NCBI RefSeq assembly: GCF_001612745.1
Contig: NZ_BDBA01000021.1
Coordinates: forward strand, 1 to 64,000
Source of the DNA: Nocardia amamiensis NBRC 102102
GTDB taxonomy: Bacteria; Actinomycetota; Actinomycetes; Mycobacteriales; Mycobacteriaceae
DNA length: 64,000 nt
Direction of reading: 5' to 3'
Below the pieces are notes generated by a model. The model worked only from the letters and a program-made list of their open reading frames with translations, was not told the DNA's origin and made no database searches. The position numbers were made by a program, and so were the translations under genes. The first letter of the stretch is position 1. Every line of letters starts with the position of its first letter. This document shows, piece after piece, positions 25,304 through 35,996 of the stretch.

Positions 25304-26182
25304 TCAGTACGAGCGCTTCGGTCGCTTGTCCATCAATCGAAGGATCAGTGGGGTGAAGATCAGTTGCATGGCCAGCTCCATCTTGCCGCCGGGGACCACG
25401 ATGCAGTTGGTGCGCGACATGAACGAGTCGTGCAGCATCGACAGCAGGTAGGGAAAGTCGATGACTTTCGGGTCCGCGAACCGGATCACCACGAAGCTCT
25501 CGTCGGCCGTCGGAATGGTGCGTGCGATGAACGGGTTGGAGGTGTCCACGGTGGGGACGCGCTGGAAGTTGACGTAGGTGCGGGAGAACTGCGGGCAGAT
25601 ATAGGTGACGTAGTCCGGCATCCGACGCAGAATGGTGTCGATCACCGCCTCGCTGGAGTAGCCGCGGTCGGTTTTGTCGCGGATCACCTTCTGAATCCAC
25701 TCCAGGTTGATGATCGGCACCACGCCGACCAGCAGATCGGTGTATCGGGCCACATCCACCGTCGAGGTGATCGCCGCGCCGTGCAGGCCCTCGTAGTACA
25801 GCAGGTCACTGCCGGGCGCCAACTCCTCCCACGGAGTGAAGGTCCCCGGCGGCTGCCCGTACGGCTTGGCCTCCATCTCGTCGTGCAGGTACCGGCGCAC
25901 CGTCCCGACTCCGGTCTCGCCGTAGTCGCGAAACAGCGTCTCCAGTTCCTTCAGCAGGTTGGCCTCCTCGCCGAAATGCGAGAACCGCAGATTATTGTTC
26001 TGCTCCGCTTCGGCCATGGCCAGCTTCATCTCGTTGCGGTCATAGCGGTGGAACGAATCGCCCTCCACGATGGCCGCATTGATGCCCTCGCGGCGGAATA
26101 TCTCCTGGAATGTCCGTGTCACGCTGGTCGTTCCGGCACCGGAGGACCCGGTGATCGCGACGACGGGATGCTTGACCGACAT
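25304..26182 (-). CDS. prk: Phosphoribulokinase (Calvin cycle)
   Basis: A 292-aa cytoplasmic kinase that makes ribulose 1,5-bisphosphate from ribulose 5-phosphate and ATP. The P-loop GSSGAGTTS lies near residue 12, VEGDSFHRYDR and YYEGLHGA are substrate and metal-binding regions, and the length fits the proteobacterial (class I) enzyme rather than the plant type. The ATG at 26182 follows GAGGAGAA. It is the last gene of the cbb operon, 13 bp after fbp. Together with RuBisCO it makes the pathway-specific steps of the Calvin-Benson-Bassham cycle complete. Confidence 0.95.
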   Translation of the reverse strand: MSVKHPVVAITGSSGAGTTSVTRTFQEIFRREGINAAIVEGDSFHRYDRNEMKLAMAEAEQNNNLRFSHFGEEANLLKELETLFRDYGETGVGTVRRYLHDEMEAKPYGQPPGTFTPWEELAPGSDLLYYEGLHGAAITSTVDVARYTDLLVGVVPIINLEWIQKVIRDKTDRGYSSEAVIDTILRRMPDYVTYICPQFSRTYVNFQRVPTVDTSNPFIARTIPTADESFVVIRFADPKVIDFPYLLSMLHDSFMSRTNCIVVPGGKMELAMQLIFTPLILRLMDKRPKRSY

Positions 26183-26195
26183 GGGATTCTCCTCT

Positions 26196-27317
26196 TCAGC
26201 GCCGAGCCGGGCGAAACAGCGACCGTGACCCGAACAGCGAGGTGTCGAAGCTGGGGCCCGCATCGGGTTCGCGGTGGTAACGCTCGATGCGCTCTACTTC
26301 GTTGCGGGAGCCGAAGACCAGCGGCACCCGCTGATGAACGTGATCCGGAACCACCTCCAGCACCCGCTCGCTGCCGATGGTCGCCGCTCCCCCGGCCTGT
26401 TCGACGATGAACGCGATCGGATTGGCGCCGTACAGCAACGCGACTCGCCCCGGGCGCGCCGGCGGCCGCGTGTCACGCGGATACAGATAGACGCCGCCGC
26501 GGGTGAGGATGTGGAAGGTGTCGGCGACCAGTGACGCCACCCAGCGCATGTTGAAGTCCCGGCCCCGCGGACCGTCCACGCCGTCCAGGCATTCCTGCAC
26601 GTAGCGGCGCACGGGCCGTTCCCAGAACCGCTCGTTGGCCGCGTTGATCGCGAATCCGGAGGTGTCCTCGGGGATGCGCATCCGCGGGTGGGTCAGCACG
26701 AACGCGCCGATCTCCCGATCCAGGGTGAACCCGTCCACCCCGCTGCCGGTGGTCAGCACCAGCATGGTCGCGGGCCCGTACAGGGTGAACCCCGCGCAGA
26801 CCTGCTCGACACCCGGCTGGAGGAAATCGTTCGCCGTGGGAGTGCTCGCGGAGCCCTCGCCCCGCACCCGGGCTGGTGCGCGCAGCACGCTGAAGATCGT
26901 CCCCACCGGCAGGTTCACGTCGATGTTCGACGATCCGTCCAACGGATCGAAGGCCAGCAAGTACTTTCCGCGCCGATGGACGTCCGGCACCGGGTGGATC
27001 TCGCTCATCTGTTCCGACAGCAGGCCCGAAAGATGACCGGTCCATTGGGTTTCGGCGACCATGATGTCGTTGGTGATCGCGTCGAGTTTGCGGTGCACGG
27101 TCGGCGGCAGGTTGTCCGGCATCCCGGGTGGGAGTAGGGCGGGATTGATCACAGCGCCGAGCGATCCGACGATCGCACCCCTGGTGACCTGATTGGCGAT
27201 GATCTTCGTCGCGGTCGCGATCACGTTCACCAGGGCGGAGAACTCACCGGAGGAGCCGGGATGGCGGTGCTCCTGCTCGATGGTGTAGCGGGTGAGGGTC
27301 TTCAGTCCTTCTGGCAT
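26196..27317 (-). CDS. fbp: Class I fructose-1,6-bisphosphatase
   Basis: A 373-aa enzyme that releases phosphate from fructose 1,6-bisphosphate. The metal site FDPLDGSSNID is intact, as are the N-terminal TLTRYTIEQE and the GGVYLYPRDTR and LLYGANPIAFIVEQAGG substrate regions. Mycobacteriales generally use the unrelated class II GlpX for gluconeogenesis, so this class I enzyme is most likely dedicated to the Calvin cycle. It sits 15 bp after cbbX and 13 bp before prk in one operon. Confidence 0.94.
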   Translation of the reverse strand: MPEGLKTLTRYTIEQEHRHPGSSGEFSALVNVIATATKIIANQVTRGAIVGSLGAVINPALLPPGMPDNLPPTVHRKLDAITNDIMVAETQWTGHLSGLLSEQMSEIHPVPDVHRRGKYLLAFDPLDGSSNIDVNLPVGTIFSVLRAPARVRGEGSASTPTANDFLQPGVEQVCAGFTLYGPATMLVLTTGSGVDGFTLDREIGAFVLTHPRMRIPEDTSGFAINAANERFWERPVRRYVQECLDGVDGPRGRDFNMRWVASLVADTFHILTRGGVYLYPRDTRPPARPGRVALLYGANPIAFIVEQAGGAATIGSERVLEVVPDHVHQRVPLVFGSRNEVERIERYHREPDAGPSFDTSLFGSRSLFRPARR

Positions 27318-27332
27318 AGCGCCTCGTTCTCA

Positions 27333-28349
27333 TCACGCGGGAGCTCGCGCGGTAGGCCCGTCCGGTAGCTCGGGGTCGGTGAATACGCTGCTGCCGTAGA
27401 CATCCCGGTCGGTCAGCGTGATCAGGTCGGTCTTCGTGAGCGGTCTGCGCAGCTCCACCAGGCGCTTGGCTTGGCGCAACCGGCAGCGGTCCAGCGCATT
27501 GCGCACGCTGCGGGCGTTGGAGAAGCGCGGCCTGGCCATCCGCCGCTCCAGATACTCGCTGAACGCCACGCGCGCGGCGTTGTCGAAGCGGAAATTCTCC
27601 GCGGCCACCATGAGTTCGGCGATGCCCATGAGTTCGGCATGGGTGTAGTCGGCGAACTCCAAGTGATGCGCCACCCGCGAAGACAGCCCGGGATTCGCGG
27701 AGAAGAAGCGCTCCATCCGGTCGGGGTAACCGGCGAAGATCACCACCAGGCTGGTGCGCTCGTTCTCCATCTCCTGCAGCAGGATCTCGATCACCTCCTG
27801 CCCGTAGTCGCGTTCGTTCTCCGGCCGGAACAGGTAGTAGGCCTCGTCGATGAACAGCACGCCACCGGCCGCCTTGGCCAGCGCCTCCTTCGTCTTCGGC
27901 GCGGTGTGCCCGATGAACTGGCCGACCAGGTCGTCGCGAGTGACGGTGTGCACCTTCGGTTTCCGGATGTAGCCGAGCGCGTGCAGCATCTGCGCCATGC
28001 GCAGCGCGACCGTGGTTTTGCCGGTGCCGGGGCCGCCGGTGAAGCTCATGTGCATGGTCGGTCGGGAGGACGTCAGCCCGAACCGCTGCCGGGCCCGATC
28101 GATCAGCAGCAGCGCCGCGATCTCCCGCACCCGCCGCTTCACCGGGGCCAGCCCGATCAGTTCGGCATCCAGCCTGCGCAGCGTCTCCTCCACGTCGTGG
28201 CCTGCGATGTCGGCCGACAGATCCAGTACCGCGTCCGCGGCCAGGATCTCCGGCGCCTCCGGTTCGGCGGGCGCCGTCCGCACCGCGCCGGGGACGTCGG
28301 CCCCCGGCCGGTGCAGACGGAATCCGGAGCCGTTGCGCTCAGCCGCCAT
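27333..28349 (-). CDS. cbbX: CbbX, AAA+ activase of red-type RuBisCO
   Basis: A 338-aa hexameric AAA+ ATPase that frees inhibited red-type RuBisCO of bound sugar phosphates by pulling on the large-subunit C-terminus. It has Walker [10 protein letters not shown], Walker [13 protein letters not shown], the pore-loop region [11 protein letters not shown] and sensor segments ([19 protein letters not shown]). The ATG at 28349 overlaps the cbbS end by 11 bp, and GGGAG precedes it. A start 10 codons upstream is less likely. Its presence confirms that the RuBisCO is red type. Confidence 0.95.
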   Translation of the reverse strand: MAAERNGSGFRLHRPGADVPGAVRTAPAEPEAPEILAADAVLDLSADIAGHDVEETLRRLDAELIGLAPVKRRVREIAALLLIDRARQRFGLTSSRPTMHMSFTGGPGTGKTTVALRMAQMLHALGYIRKPKVHTVTRDDLVGQFIGHTAPKTKEALAKAAGGVLFIDEAYYLFRPENERDYGQEVIEILLQEMENERTSLVVIFAGYPDRMERFFSANPGLSSRVAHHLEFADYTHAELMGIAELMVAAENFRFDNAARVAFSEYLERRMARPRFSNARSVRNALDRCRLRQAKRLVELRRPLTKTDLITLTDRDVYGSSVFTDPELPDGPTARAPA

Positions 28350-28761
28350 ACCGGTCTCCCGGACGGACGGTGGTCGCATACGAGTGCAGGCCGTAGGTCT
28401 GCTGGCGGTCCGGGCCCTCGGTGCGGGTCAGCAGGAAGCCGGGTTCGTCGGGCGGGCGCTGCACCAGGAAGCTCAGCGCCGTCGTCTGCCTGGTGTAGCG
28501 GGCGTCGTAGGCCAGCACCCGCACATAGTGCCGCGGGAAGGTGGCCCGGCAGGCGTTGATCTCGGCGAGCACGCCGTCCGGCTCGTCCAGGTCGAACAGC
28601 GGCAGCCCCCACATCTCCCAGTAGGCGTTGCGCGGATGCGGATCATCGGTGTACTCGATCGACACCGGCCAGCCGTTGAGCAGCGCGTAGCGCACCTGGG
28701 CGGCGATCTGCTCGTCGGTCAGCGGCGGCAGATAGGAAAACGTTCCGTGACGCAAGTGCAT
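28339..28761 (-). CDS. cbbS: RuBisCO small subunit (form IC/ID, red type)
   Basis: A 140-aa small subunit. The N-terminal [14 protein letters not shown] and [12 protein letters not shown] are conserved, and the C-terminus has the beta-hairpin extension ([20 protein letters not shown] onward) that marks red-type enzymes. The ATG at 28761 follows AAGGA. It lies 19 bp after cbbL and overlaps cbbX. It caps the L8S8 holoenzyme in the cytoplasm. Confidence 0.95.
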   Translation of the reverse strand: MHLRHGTFSYLPPLTDEQIAAQVRYALLNGWPVSIEYTDDPHPRNAYWEMWGLPLFDLDEPDGVLAEINACRATFPRHYVRVLAYDARYTRQTTALSFLVQRPPDEPGFLLTRTEGPDRQQTYGLHSYATTVRPGDRYGG

Positions 28762-28780
28762 GGCTTGTCCTTCAAGGGTT

Positions 28781-30383
<1,603 letters not shown>

Positions 30384-30398
30384 TGTTACCGTTATTCG

Positions 30399-31268
30399 AT
30401 GGGTATGGTGAGCGCGGGCCGGATGGAAACATTCCTGGCCGTGGCCCGCCAGGGCAGCATTCGCCGGGCCGCGGCGCAACTCCATGTCACCGAGGCGGCC
30501 GCCTCCGCGGCCGTCGCGCACATCGAGAAACAGCTGGGCGCCAAGCTCATCGCTAAGTCCGGGCGCGGCATCGCGCTCACCGAGGCCGGCCGCATCTACG
30601 CCGAGTACTGCCGCGGCATCCTCGGACTGATGCAGGAGGCGCAGGCGGCGGTCCGCCGCGCGGAGACCGGACGGTTGCGTATCGGCGTGGTCGCCACCGC
30701 AGGCGAGTACGTCTTGCTGCGCCCGCTCGCGTCGTTCCGCCGCCGGTTTCCCGACATCGAGCTGAGCCTGTCGGTGCATCCGCGCGACGTGCTGTTCCTC
30801 GAATTACAGCACCATGAAACGGATCTCGTCATCGCCGGGCGCCCACCGCGGGACACCGGACTGGTGGTGCGGGCCCGGCGGCCGAGCGGTCTGGTCGTGG
30901 TCGGCCTCCCCGAACTCGACCCGCTGCACACCACCTGGCTGCTGCGCGGCCGCGGTTCCGGCACCCGCGAGGCCACCCTCAGCCTGCTCGACCAACTGCG
31001 GATCGAACCACCCACCCTGACCCTCGGATCGCACGGCGCGGTATTGGCCGCCGCGCGAGAAGGACTCGGTGTCACGCTGATTCACAGCGACGCGATCTCC
31101 CAGGACCTCGAGAACGGCATCTTGCGTGTGCTTCCGGTCGAGGGCACTCCGCTCGATCGCCCGTGGCATGCGATCACCACCCGCACGCCGACCCCCACCA
31201 CGCGCCTGTTCCTCACTCACCTGCTCGACCCGGCCGAGGTCGGACCCGACGCCTTCCATCCGCACTGA
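30399..31268 (+). CDS. cbbR: LysR-type regulator of the Calvin cluster
   Basis: A 289-aa LysR-family activator. The N-terminal winged helix (METFLAVARQGSIRRAAAQL, then TEAAASAAVAHIEKQLGAKL) is followed by the periplasmic-binding-protein-like effector domain beginning near GRLRIGVVATAGEYVL. In autotrophs CbbR senses metabolites such as RuBP or NADPH and activates the divergent cbb operon. It is divergent from cbbL with dyads in the gap. The symbol rests on this context. Confidence 0.88.
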   Translation: MGMVSAGRMETFLAVARQGSIRRAAAQLHVTEAAASAAVAHIEKQLGAKLIAKSGRGIALTEAGRIYAEYCRGILGLMQEAQAAVRRAETGRLRIGVVATAGEYVLLRPLASFRRRFPDIELSLSVHPRDVLFLELQHHETDLVIAGRPPRDTGLVVRARRPSGLVVVGLPELDPLHTTWLLRGRGSGTREATLSLLDQLRIEPPTLTLGSHGAVLAAAREGLGVTLIHSDAISQDLENGILRVLPVEGTPLDRPWHAITTRTPTPTTRLFLTHLLDPAEVGPDAFHPH

Positions 31269-31375
31269 TCTGCCTATCCGTGCACCGGCGCGCCCGGACG
31301 CGCTGATCCGCTGGCCACCGGCTGGCAGGCGTACACGGCCACTACATCGCCCGCCCAGGGCCGCGGGGTTCGCGC

Positions 31376-33106
31376 CTACAGCTGGCCGTGGGGCGAGTCG
31401 AAGGTGAGAACGCGTCCGCCGAGTTGGATTTGCGCACCGGGCAGCACGGTGACCGGATGGCCGGGATTGGCCCGGATCCAGTCCGGACGGCCGGGCTGGC
31501 GGATGTGGGTGCCGTTGGTGGAGCCGCCGTCGACCACCGTCACATCCCAGTCGATGAGGCGGATTTCCGCGTGCGCCCGGGACATTCCCCCGGAGCTGTC
31601 GTCCAGCCGCACCGGGCGAGCGCCGCGCGCGACCGCTTCCGCGTATTCCGGTTCGCGCCCCAGGACGCAGTCGTTGTCCAGGACGAACGAGGTGCCGTCG
31701 TCCAGCAGCAGCACCCCGAGCGGTGGGCGGACACCCTCGGTCAGCACGCAGGTCAGCTGGTCCATCCGGATGCCGCAGACCGCGCAGAACGACACCCGCG
31801 GGTCGTTGTGATGCTGCCGCGCGCATTGGAAGCCCTGCACGAGCACCCGGTGACCCAGTGTGCCGGCACCGGCGGATCCGAGCGCGTCGGCGATTGCCTC
31901 CGCTGAAGGCACCACCGTCTCGGCGAGATTGCTGTCGTTGGCGATCGCGTAGTCCCTGTCGCTGCCGCGGTCCGGACGCGTCCCGCCGCGTTCTGCCTGC
32001 GGAGGGATGGGCGGCGGCACCGGGCGCGCCACCGGTGGTGTCACGCCCGCACCGGACGCTCGCGCCTGGAGGTCGACGTCCGTTGCGGCATCGCCGGAAT
32101 CGCTCTTCCGCAGGCTCATCTGTCGCGGCGGCGCGGGTGTCTGCTCGTGACCCGGCCGCGGCTCGGGCCGGGACGGTGGTGCATCGGAGACTGGCTCCGC
32201 ACGGTGCGGTGTGGGTGCCGCTTCCTGCTCTGCGGAGGGATGCGGCGCGGACACCGATTGGCCCGCTGAGGCCGAGCGCGGAGTGGGCAGCGACCGGTGC
32301 TCGGGGGCCGGGCCTGGTGTCGGCACCGCTTTCTGTTCGGATACCTGGTGCGCGGCGGATGCCCGTTGGTATCCAGCGCTCGCATCCGCTACGGACACCT
32401 CATGCTGCTCCACCCGTTGGTGTCCGGCGATCGGCCCCTGTGCGTGCACCTGTTCCTGTTCGGTGACCGGGTGCGCTGTGGCCCCCGGTTGGTGTCCGGT
32501 GATCGGGCCGGGTTCGGGAACCTCGTCCTGTTCGTGGTCAGACTGCGGTGCGGAGGTCTCGTGAGACACCACGGCCGGGTCTGGACCGGCCCACAGCACA
32601 GCGCCGGACCCGGGCGCCGTCCCCGCTTCGAGCGCGAAGATCCCCCGTCCCGGCAGGGAACCCGCATTGTGGCCCGCCTCGTCCACGAACAACCCCGCGC
32701 CGATGCCGGGCGCGGGCGTCACCACCCGGTCGACGGTGAATCCAGCGTCCCTGCCGCGGAGCACTTCGGTGCGATCGGGTCCGGCCAGAATCGCGGTCAC
32801 CCCGCCGTGCAGGAACACCGCGACGCCATCCTCCACCGGGGTGATCACGCCGAATTCGGCCTCGTCCTCTTCCCCGTTCGACAGGTTCATCAGCCAGGAC
32901 GTCGCCAGCCGTGCCACCGCGCGCCCGCTGCGGTGCCGGTCGTGCGCGATAGCCTCACGCACGATGCCGAGCAGGGCCGCCATCGTCCTGGCGGCCATCG
33001 TGTCCGCCGCGACGGCGCCCTGGCCCCGATGCGCGATCACCACGACCGCGCCGCCCACGCTCGCCACCAGATGGGCGCCGGGCACGACCTCGATCTGCCC
33101 GCTCAT
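31376..33106 (-). CDS. FHA-domain protein with zinc ribbon
   Basis: A 576-aa protein in three parts. The N-terminal part (about 1-170) is a beta-rich domain, possibly phosphatase-like (VVVIAHRGQGAVAADTMAAR; EFGVITPVEDGVAVFLHGG). A long Pro/Gln/His-rich linker with loose repeats around GHQ and PTP follows to about 400. The C-terminus has a Cys pair region (CARQHH, then CAVCGIRMDQ) likely to bind zinc, and an FHA domain: VLGREPEY, GMSRAHAEI, DGGSTNGTHI. FHA domains bind phosphothreonine, so a Ser/Thr kinase signal is likely. The ATG at 33106 follows GGAGG and overlaps the membrane-protein gene by 4 bp. Confidence 0.85.
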   Translation of the reverse strand: MSGQIEVVPGAHLVASVGGAVVVIAHRGQGAVAADTMAARTMAALLGIVREAIAHDRHRSGRAVARLATSWLMNLSNGEEDEAEFGVITPVEDGVAVFLHGGVTAILAGPDRTEVLRGRDAGFTVDRVVTPAPGIGAGLFVDEAGHNAGSLPGRGIFALEAGTAPGSGAVLWAGPDPAVVSHETSAPQSDHEQDEVPEPGPITGHQPGATAHPVTEQEQVHAQGPIAGHQRVEQHEVSVADASAGYQRASAAHQVSEQKAVPTPGPAPEHRSLPTPRSASAGQSVSAPHPSAEQEAAPTPHRAEPVSDAPPSRPEPRPGHEQTPAPPRQMSLRKSDSGDAATDVDLQARASGAGVTPPVARPVPPPIPPQAERGGTRPDRGSDRDYAIANDSNLAETVVPSAEAIADALGSAGAGTLGHRVLVQGFQCARQHHNDPRVSFCAVCGIRMDQLTCVLTEGVRPPLGVLLLDDGTSFVLDNDCVLGREPEYAEAVARGARPVRLDDSSGGMSRAHAEIRLIDWDVTVVDGGSTNGTHIRQPGRPDWIRANPGHPVTVLPGAQIQLGGRVLTFDSPHGQL

Positions 33107-33546
33107 AGGAACCTGCCTCCTTGGAACCGCCACCGATGGAAGACGACCCGCATCGGCCCGTTCACGATGAGCCAGAAGAGAATCCACGTGCTGACGAATT
33201 GCAGCAGAAACGCCGCCGGGGACGGACGCAGATGCTCGGGCAGCACCACCGTGGTGTAGCGCACGAGGACCCAGATCAGCGCGCCCTCATTGAGAATAGT
33301 GAGGAAACCGAACAATGTCGGCCAATCCTTTTCCCAGCGGAATTGCTGCAGAAAGTGGTAGAGCAATTCCCATAGCACGCCGACCAGAACGGTCGCGAGC
33401 AGCACCGTCAACGTCACCCGATACGCCTGTCCGATACTCAGCGATCCGGTCGGCAGCAATGGGGTGATGATCAGCGCGACGAAGAATCCGATCACGCTCA
33501 GCGCGAGAACACGGGTCTGGATTCGCCCGTTCAAGGTAGGAAGCAT
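33103..33546 (-). CDS. Membrane protein, 147 aa, of the FHA unit
   Basis: A small integral membrane protein with about four hydrophobic helices (VLALSVIGFFVALIITPLL; VTLTVLLATVLVGVLWELL; LFGFLTILNEGALIWVLV; FLLQFVSTWILFWLIV). I do not recognise a named family. It starts 3 bp after the Rossmann-fold gene and overlaps the FHA gene by 4 bp, so the three are one translational unit. It may anchor the complex at the membrane. Confidence 0.8.
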   Translation of the reverse strand: MLPTLNGRIQTRVLALSVIGFFVALIITPLLPTGSLSIGQAYRVTLTVLLATVLVGVLWELLYHFLQQFRWEKDWPTLFGFLTILNEGALIWVLVRYTTVVLPEHLRPSPAAFLLQFVSTWILFWLIVNGPMRVVFHRWRFQGGRFL

Positions 33547-33549
33547 TGT

Positions 33550-35091
33550 TCAGATCTTCTTGTTCGTAACCCACAGCCACCATTGCCGCGTCGAGCGCAC
33601 CGGCCCCATCCTGCGGCAGAAACCCAGCGCGGCCAAATCGTCGGCGATCTCCTGGGCGGCGATCTGCAAACCGAGGAAGGTGTCCACGCCGACGAACGGC
33701 CCGCCGAGCGTCGCGCTGCCGGACGCGTAGATCCGCCCCGTGCCGCTGCGGGTGCCGATCAACTCGAACGTGGTGTCCACGTCGAGCCGTCCCATCGGAT
33801 TGCGCCCGGCGCCGGTGTGGTCGAGCAGGTCGGCCAGCAGCCGGTGCTCACGGATGTCGGCTTCCAGCCCGGTGCAGTCGATGATGTAGTCGACGGTCGT
33901 ATCGAACGGCTGCGTCGGCGGTGGAAACGGCAGCGGCGCAGTGGTGTCCGGAAGAATCGTCGCGACCACGCCTTGGCGTCCCTCGGCCGGGCGCGGCGCC
34001 CGCATCGTGCCCGCCATCACCTGATACCAGCCCTGCGTGCGGCCGCGGCGCAGCTGTTCCTGCCAATTGTCCCTGATCGGGGTGTTGGTGCCCGCGAACT
34101 CCCGGTACGCCTGCGCGCGTTCCTCGCCTTGCAGCGTGCGCACCTTCTGCTTCAGCTGACCGCCCCACACCGATTTCGGATAGTTGAAGCCTTGGTAGGC
34201 CCAGCCGTCACCGCCCTTGCGCCGGTTGAAGAGGTTCTTGCCGTGCGGGCCCGCGACATACGTGCGGAACAGGTGCAGGATCTGGGTGTTGAGACCGTGG
34301 GCGTCCCGGTCGTCGATGAGCCGTTGCAGCACACGACTGGCCACGATGCCGCTGCCGCGGATCATCACCGTACCGGGTCGCCGCCGCAGCGCCTGGTAGA
34401 CGTGCTCGTGCGGCTCGTAGGCGTTCACCACGCGGGTGGGATCGCGATGGGTCTCGCGGTATTCCTGCAGATCCGGCAACAGCTTCAAGCCCGGATAACC
34501 CACCGCCACATGGACATACGTGCTCCGGAACGCGACGCGCTTGGTCGGTGTCGAGCCCGCGGGCGGGGTGAGGATGGTGAAGTAGCCGCCGCCGTGGCGT
34601 TTGCGCACCATGCGAACGTGGCCGCGGTGCAGCGAGCTCGCGTAGCCGATGCGGTGGAATTCCCGCTCCATCGCCACGAACGCCTGACCCGCCCGCGGGG
34701 TGTAGTAGTTCGAGAAGATCGGTTCGACGAAGACATTCCACAGCGGCTCGAGCGACTTGTCCGCGATGGCCTCACGCACCGCGTAGGACGGGAAGCCCCA
34801 GATGTTGTCCGGCGTGGAGGCCGAGTCGCTACGCAGTCGTTCCGAGCGGGGAATCTGCGACACCCTGGTCAGGTATTCATAGGACGCCCATGGGTGCTCC
34901 TGCGGCCCGAGCACCGCCATCGCGTGCGCGGGCACACCGAAGATGCGCAGCGTGTCATAGGTGACGAAGGATCCGATCCCACTGCCGATCGTCACGAACG
35001 GTACGTCGATCACCGGAATCCCGGCGCTGTCCAGCATCGCGTCGGTCCACACGCCGGTATCGACGAGGGCCTGCGTGATATCTCCCCGCAT
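33550..35091 (-). CDS. FAD/NAD(P)-binding Rossmann-fold protein, function unknown
   Basis: A 513-aa protein with two dinucleotide-binding loops, TIGSGIGS (34-41) and IRGSGIVAS (244-252), separated by about 210 residues as in two-dinucleotide flavoproteins. A later YIIDCTGLEAD and a near-C-terminal IYASGSATLGGPFVGVDTFL fit the FAD-closing region of such enzymes. I cannot name the reaction. It is the first gene of a three-gene unit with the membrane protein and the FHA protein, and is divergent from the response regulator. Confidence 0.75.
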   Translation of the reverse strand: MRGDITQALVDTGVWTDAMLDSAGIPVIDVPFVTIGSGIGSFVTYDTLRIFGVPAHAMAVLGPQEHPWASYEYLTRVSQIPRSERLRSDSASTPDNIWGFPSYAVREAIADKSLEPLWNVFVEPIFSNYYTPRAGQAFVAMEREFHRIGYASSLHRGHVRMVRKRHGGGYFTILTPPAGSTPTKRVAFRSTYVHVAVGYPGLKLLPDLQEYRETHRDPTRVVNAYEPHEHVYQALRRRPGTVMIRGSGIVASRVLQRLIDDRDAHGLNTQILHLFRTYVAGPHGKNLFNRRKGGDGWAYQGFNYPKSVWGGQLKQKVRTLQGEERAQAYREFAGTNTPIRDNWQEQLRRGRTQGWYQVMAGTMRAPRPAEGRQGVVATILPDTTAPLPFPPPTQPFDTTVDYIIDCTGLEADIREHRLLADLLDHTGAGRNPMGRLDVDTTFELIGTRSGTGRIYASGSATLGGPFVGVDTFLGLQIAAQEIADDLAALGFCRRMGPVRSTRQWWLWVTNKKI

Positions 35092-35240
35092 TCGCCGGAC
35101 TCTACCGGTCGATGCTCAGCGGCAGCTTGTCATCGGCTTTCGGTGAAATGACACCGCCGGTGACGCGCGGTGAGCCGCCGTCCGACGCGCGCAGCCGATC
35201 TGCGCCAACCTGCCACGCGGTCGGCCCCCGCGGACGTACC

Positions 35241-35660
35241 ATGCCGTTCGTGGCCGATTCCGTTCGTTCCACCCCACTGCGGGTTCTCGTATACAGCAAC
35301 GACGCCGACACCCGGCGCCAGGTGATCATGGCCTTGGGCAAGCAGCCGCACCCGGAACTCCCGGCGTTCGAGTATCTCGAGGTGGCCACCGCTCCCGTGG
35401 TGATCGCCCAGATGGATGCCGGCGGCATCGATCTAGCCATTCTCGACGGCGAGGCCAGCCCGGCGGGCGGGCTGGGCATCGCCAAGCAGTTGAAGGATGA
35501 AATCAGCGCCTGCCCACCGATTCTGGTGCTCACCGGCCGCGCGGACGACACCTGGCTGGCCAGTTGGTCGCGCGCGGAGGCCGCGGTCGCGCATCCCATC
35601 GATCCGATCCGTCTCACCGAGACCGTCGTCGGCCTGATGCGCAACCGCTCCGCGGCCTGA
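35241..35660 (+). CDS. Stand-alone response-regulator receiver (Rv3143-like)
   Basis: A 139-aa single receiver domain without an output domain. The likely phospho-acceptor is D69 (AILDGEAS), with the switch Thr T98 (LVLTGR). The Lys that usually follows strand 5 is replaced (VAHPIDP, H118), and the first acidic pocket is reduced (YSNDADT). Mycobacteria have the same protein (Rv3143) just upstream of nuoA. The ATG at 35241 is chosen to match that protein. It is the gene before the nuo operon, 468 bp away. A role in complex I control is suggested by conserved linkage only. Confidence 0.85.
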   Translation: MPFVADSVRSTPLRVLVYSNDADTRRQVIMALGKQPHPELPAFEYLEVATAPVVIAQMDAGGIDLAILDGEASPAGGLGIAKQLKDEISACPPILVLTGRADDTWLASWSRAEAAVAHPIDPIRLTETVVGLMRNRSAA

Positions 35661-35690
35661 TCGCGACCGCCCCTCCAGCGGACCCCGAGG

Positions 35691-35704
35691 CGCTATTCAT
35701 AGCG
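35691..35704. promoter_or_regulatory. 6-bp inverted repeat after the response regulator
   Basis: CGCTAT-TC-ATAGCG, just 30 bp downstream of the receiver gene. The arms are short and there is no U-tract. It may be an operator or a weak hairpin. Confidence 0.3.
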
Positions 35705-35980
35705 ATCATGCATTAGTCTGTCGCTTCGTCTACTCGCGCAGTACCGACCCGGTTCGGGCAGTCGATCAGCACCTCCGCCTGTCGCGGATGCCGACTCCGA
35801 ACCTGCTCGGAACCACATTTCACGTCGCGAGAACCGACACTTCGGATCGCCACCCGAGCTACCGGCAAACGTCACGTGACGCCGACTCGGATTACCCCCG
35901 TTTCAGTCATAAATTGTTGTACTGAATTCGATCAAACTACGTCGCGAATCTCGCGGCGGCCGGACCGTTCAGTTGTAGGC

Positions 35981-35996
35981 TGTGCCCTATCTCACA
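35981..35996. promoter_or_regulatory. Crp/GlxR-type binding site upstream of nuoA
   Basis: TGTGC-CCTATC-TCACA matches the Crp consensus TGTGA-N6-TCACA at nine of ten positions. It lies 132 bp before the nuoA start. Mycobacterial Crp (Rv3676) and corynebacterial GlxR use the same core, so cAMP-linked control of complex I is plausible. Confidence 0.55.

Noticed and set aside
34800..34835. RSDSAS peptide in the Rossmann-fold protein as another copy of the nuo repeat
   Set aside because: The similarity is limited to four residues inside a conserved-looking region, not at the N-terminus, and the DNA match is short.
33550..35091. Annotating the 513-aa protein as a known ferredoxin-NADP reductase or lysine/ornithine monooxygenase
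   Set aside because: Only the two dinucleotide loops agree. The rest of the sequence, including the N-terminal and central regions, does not match what I know of those families.
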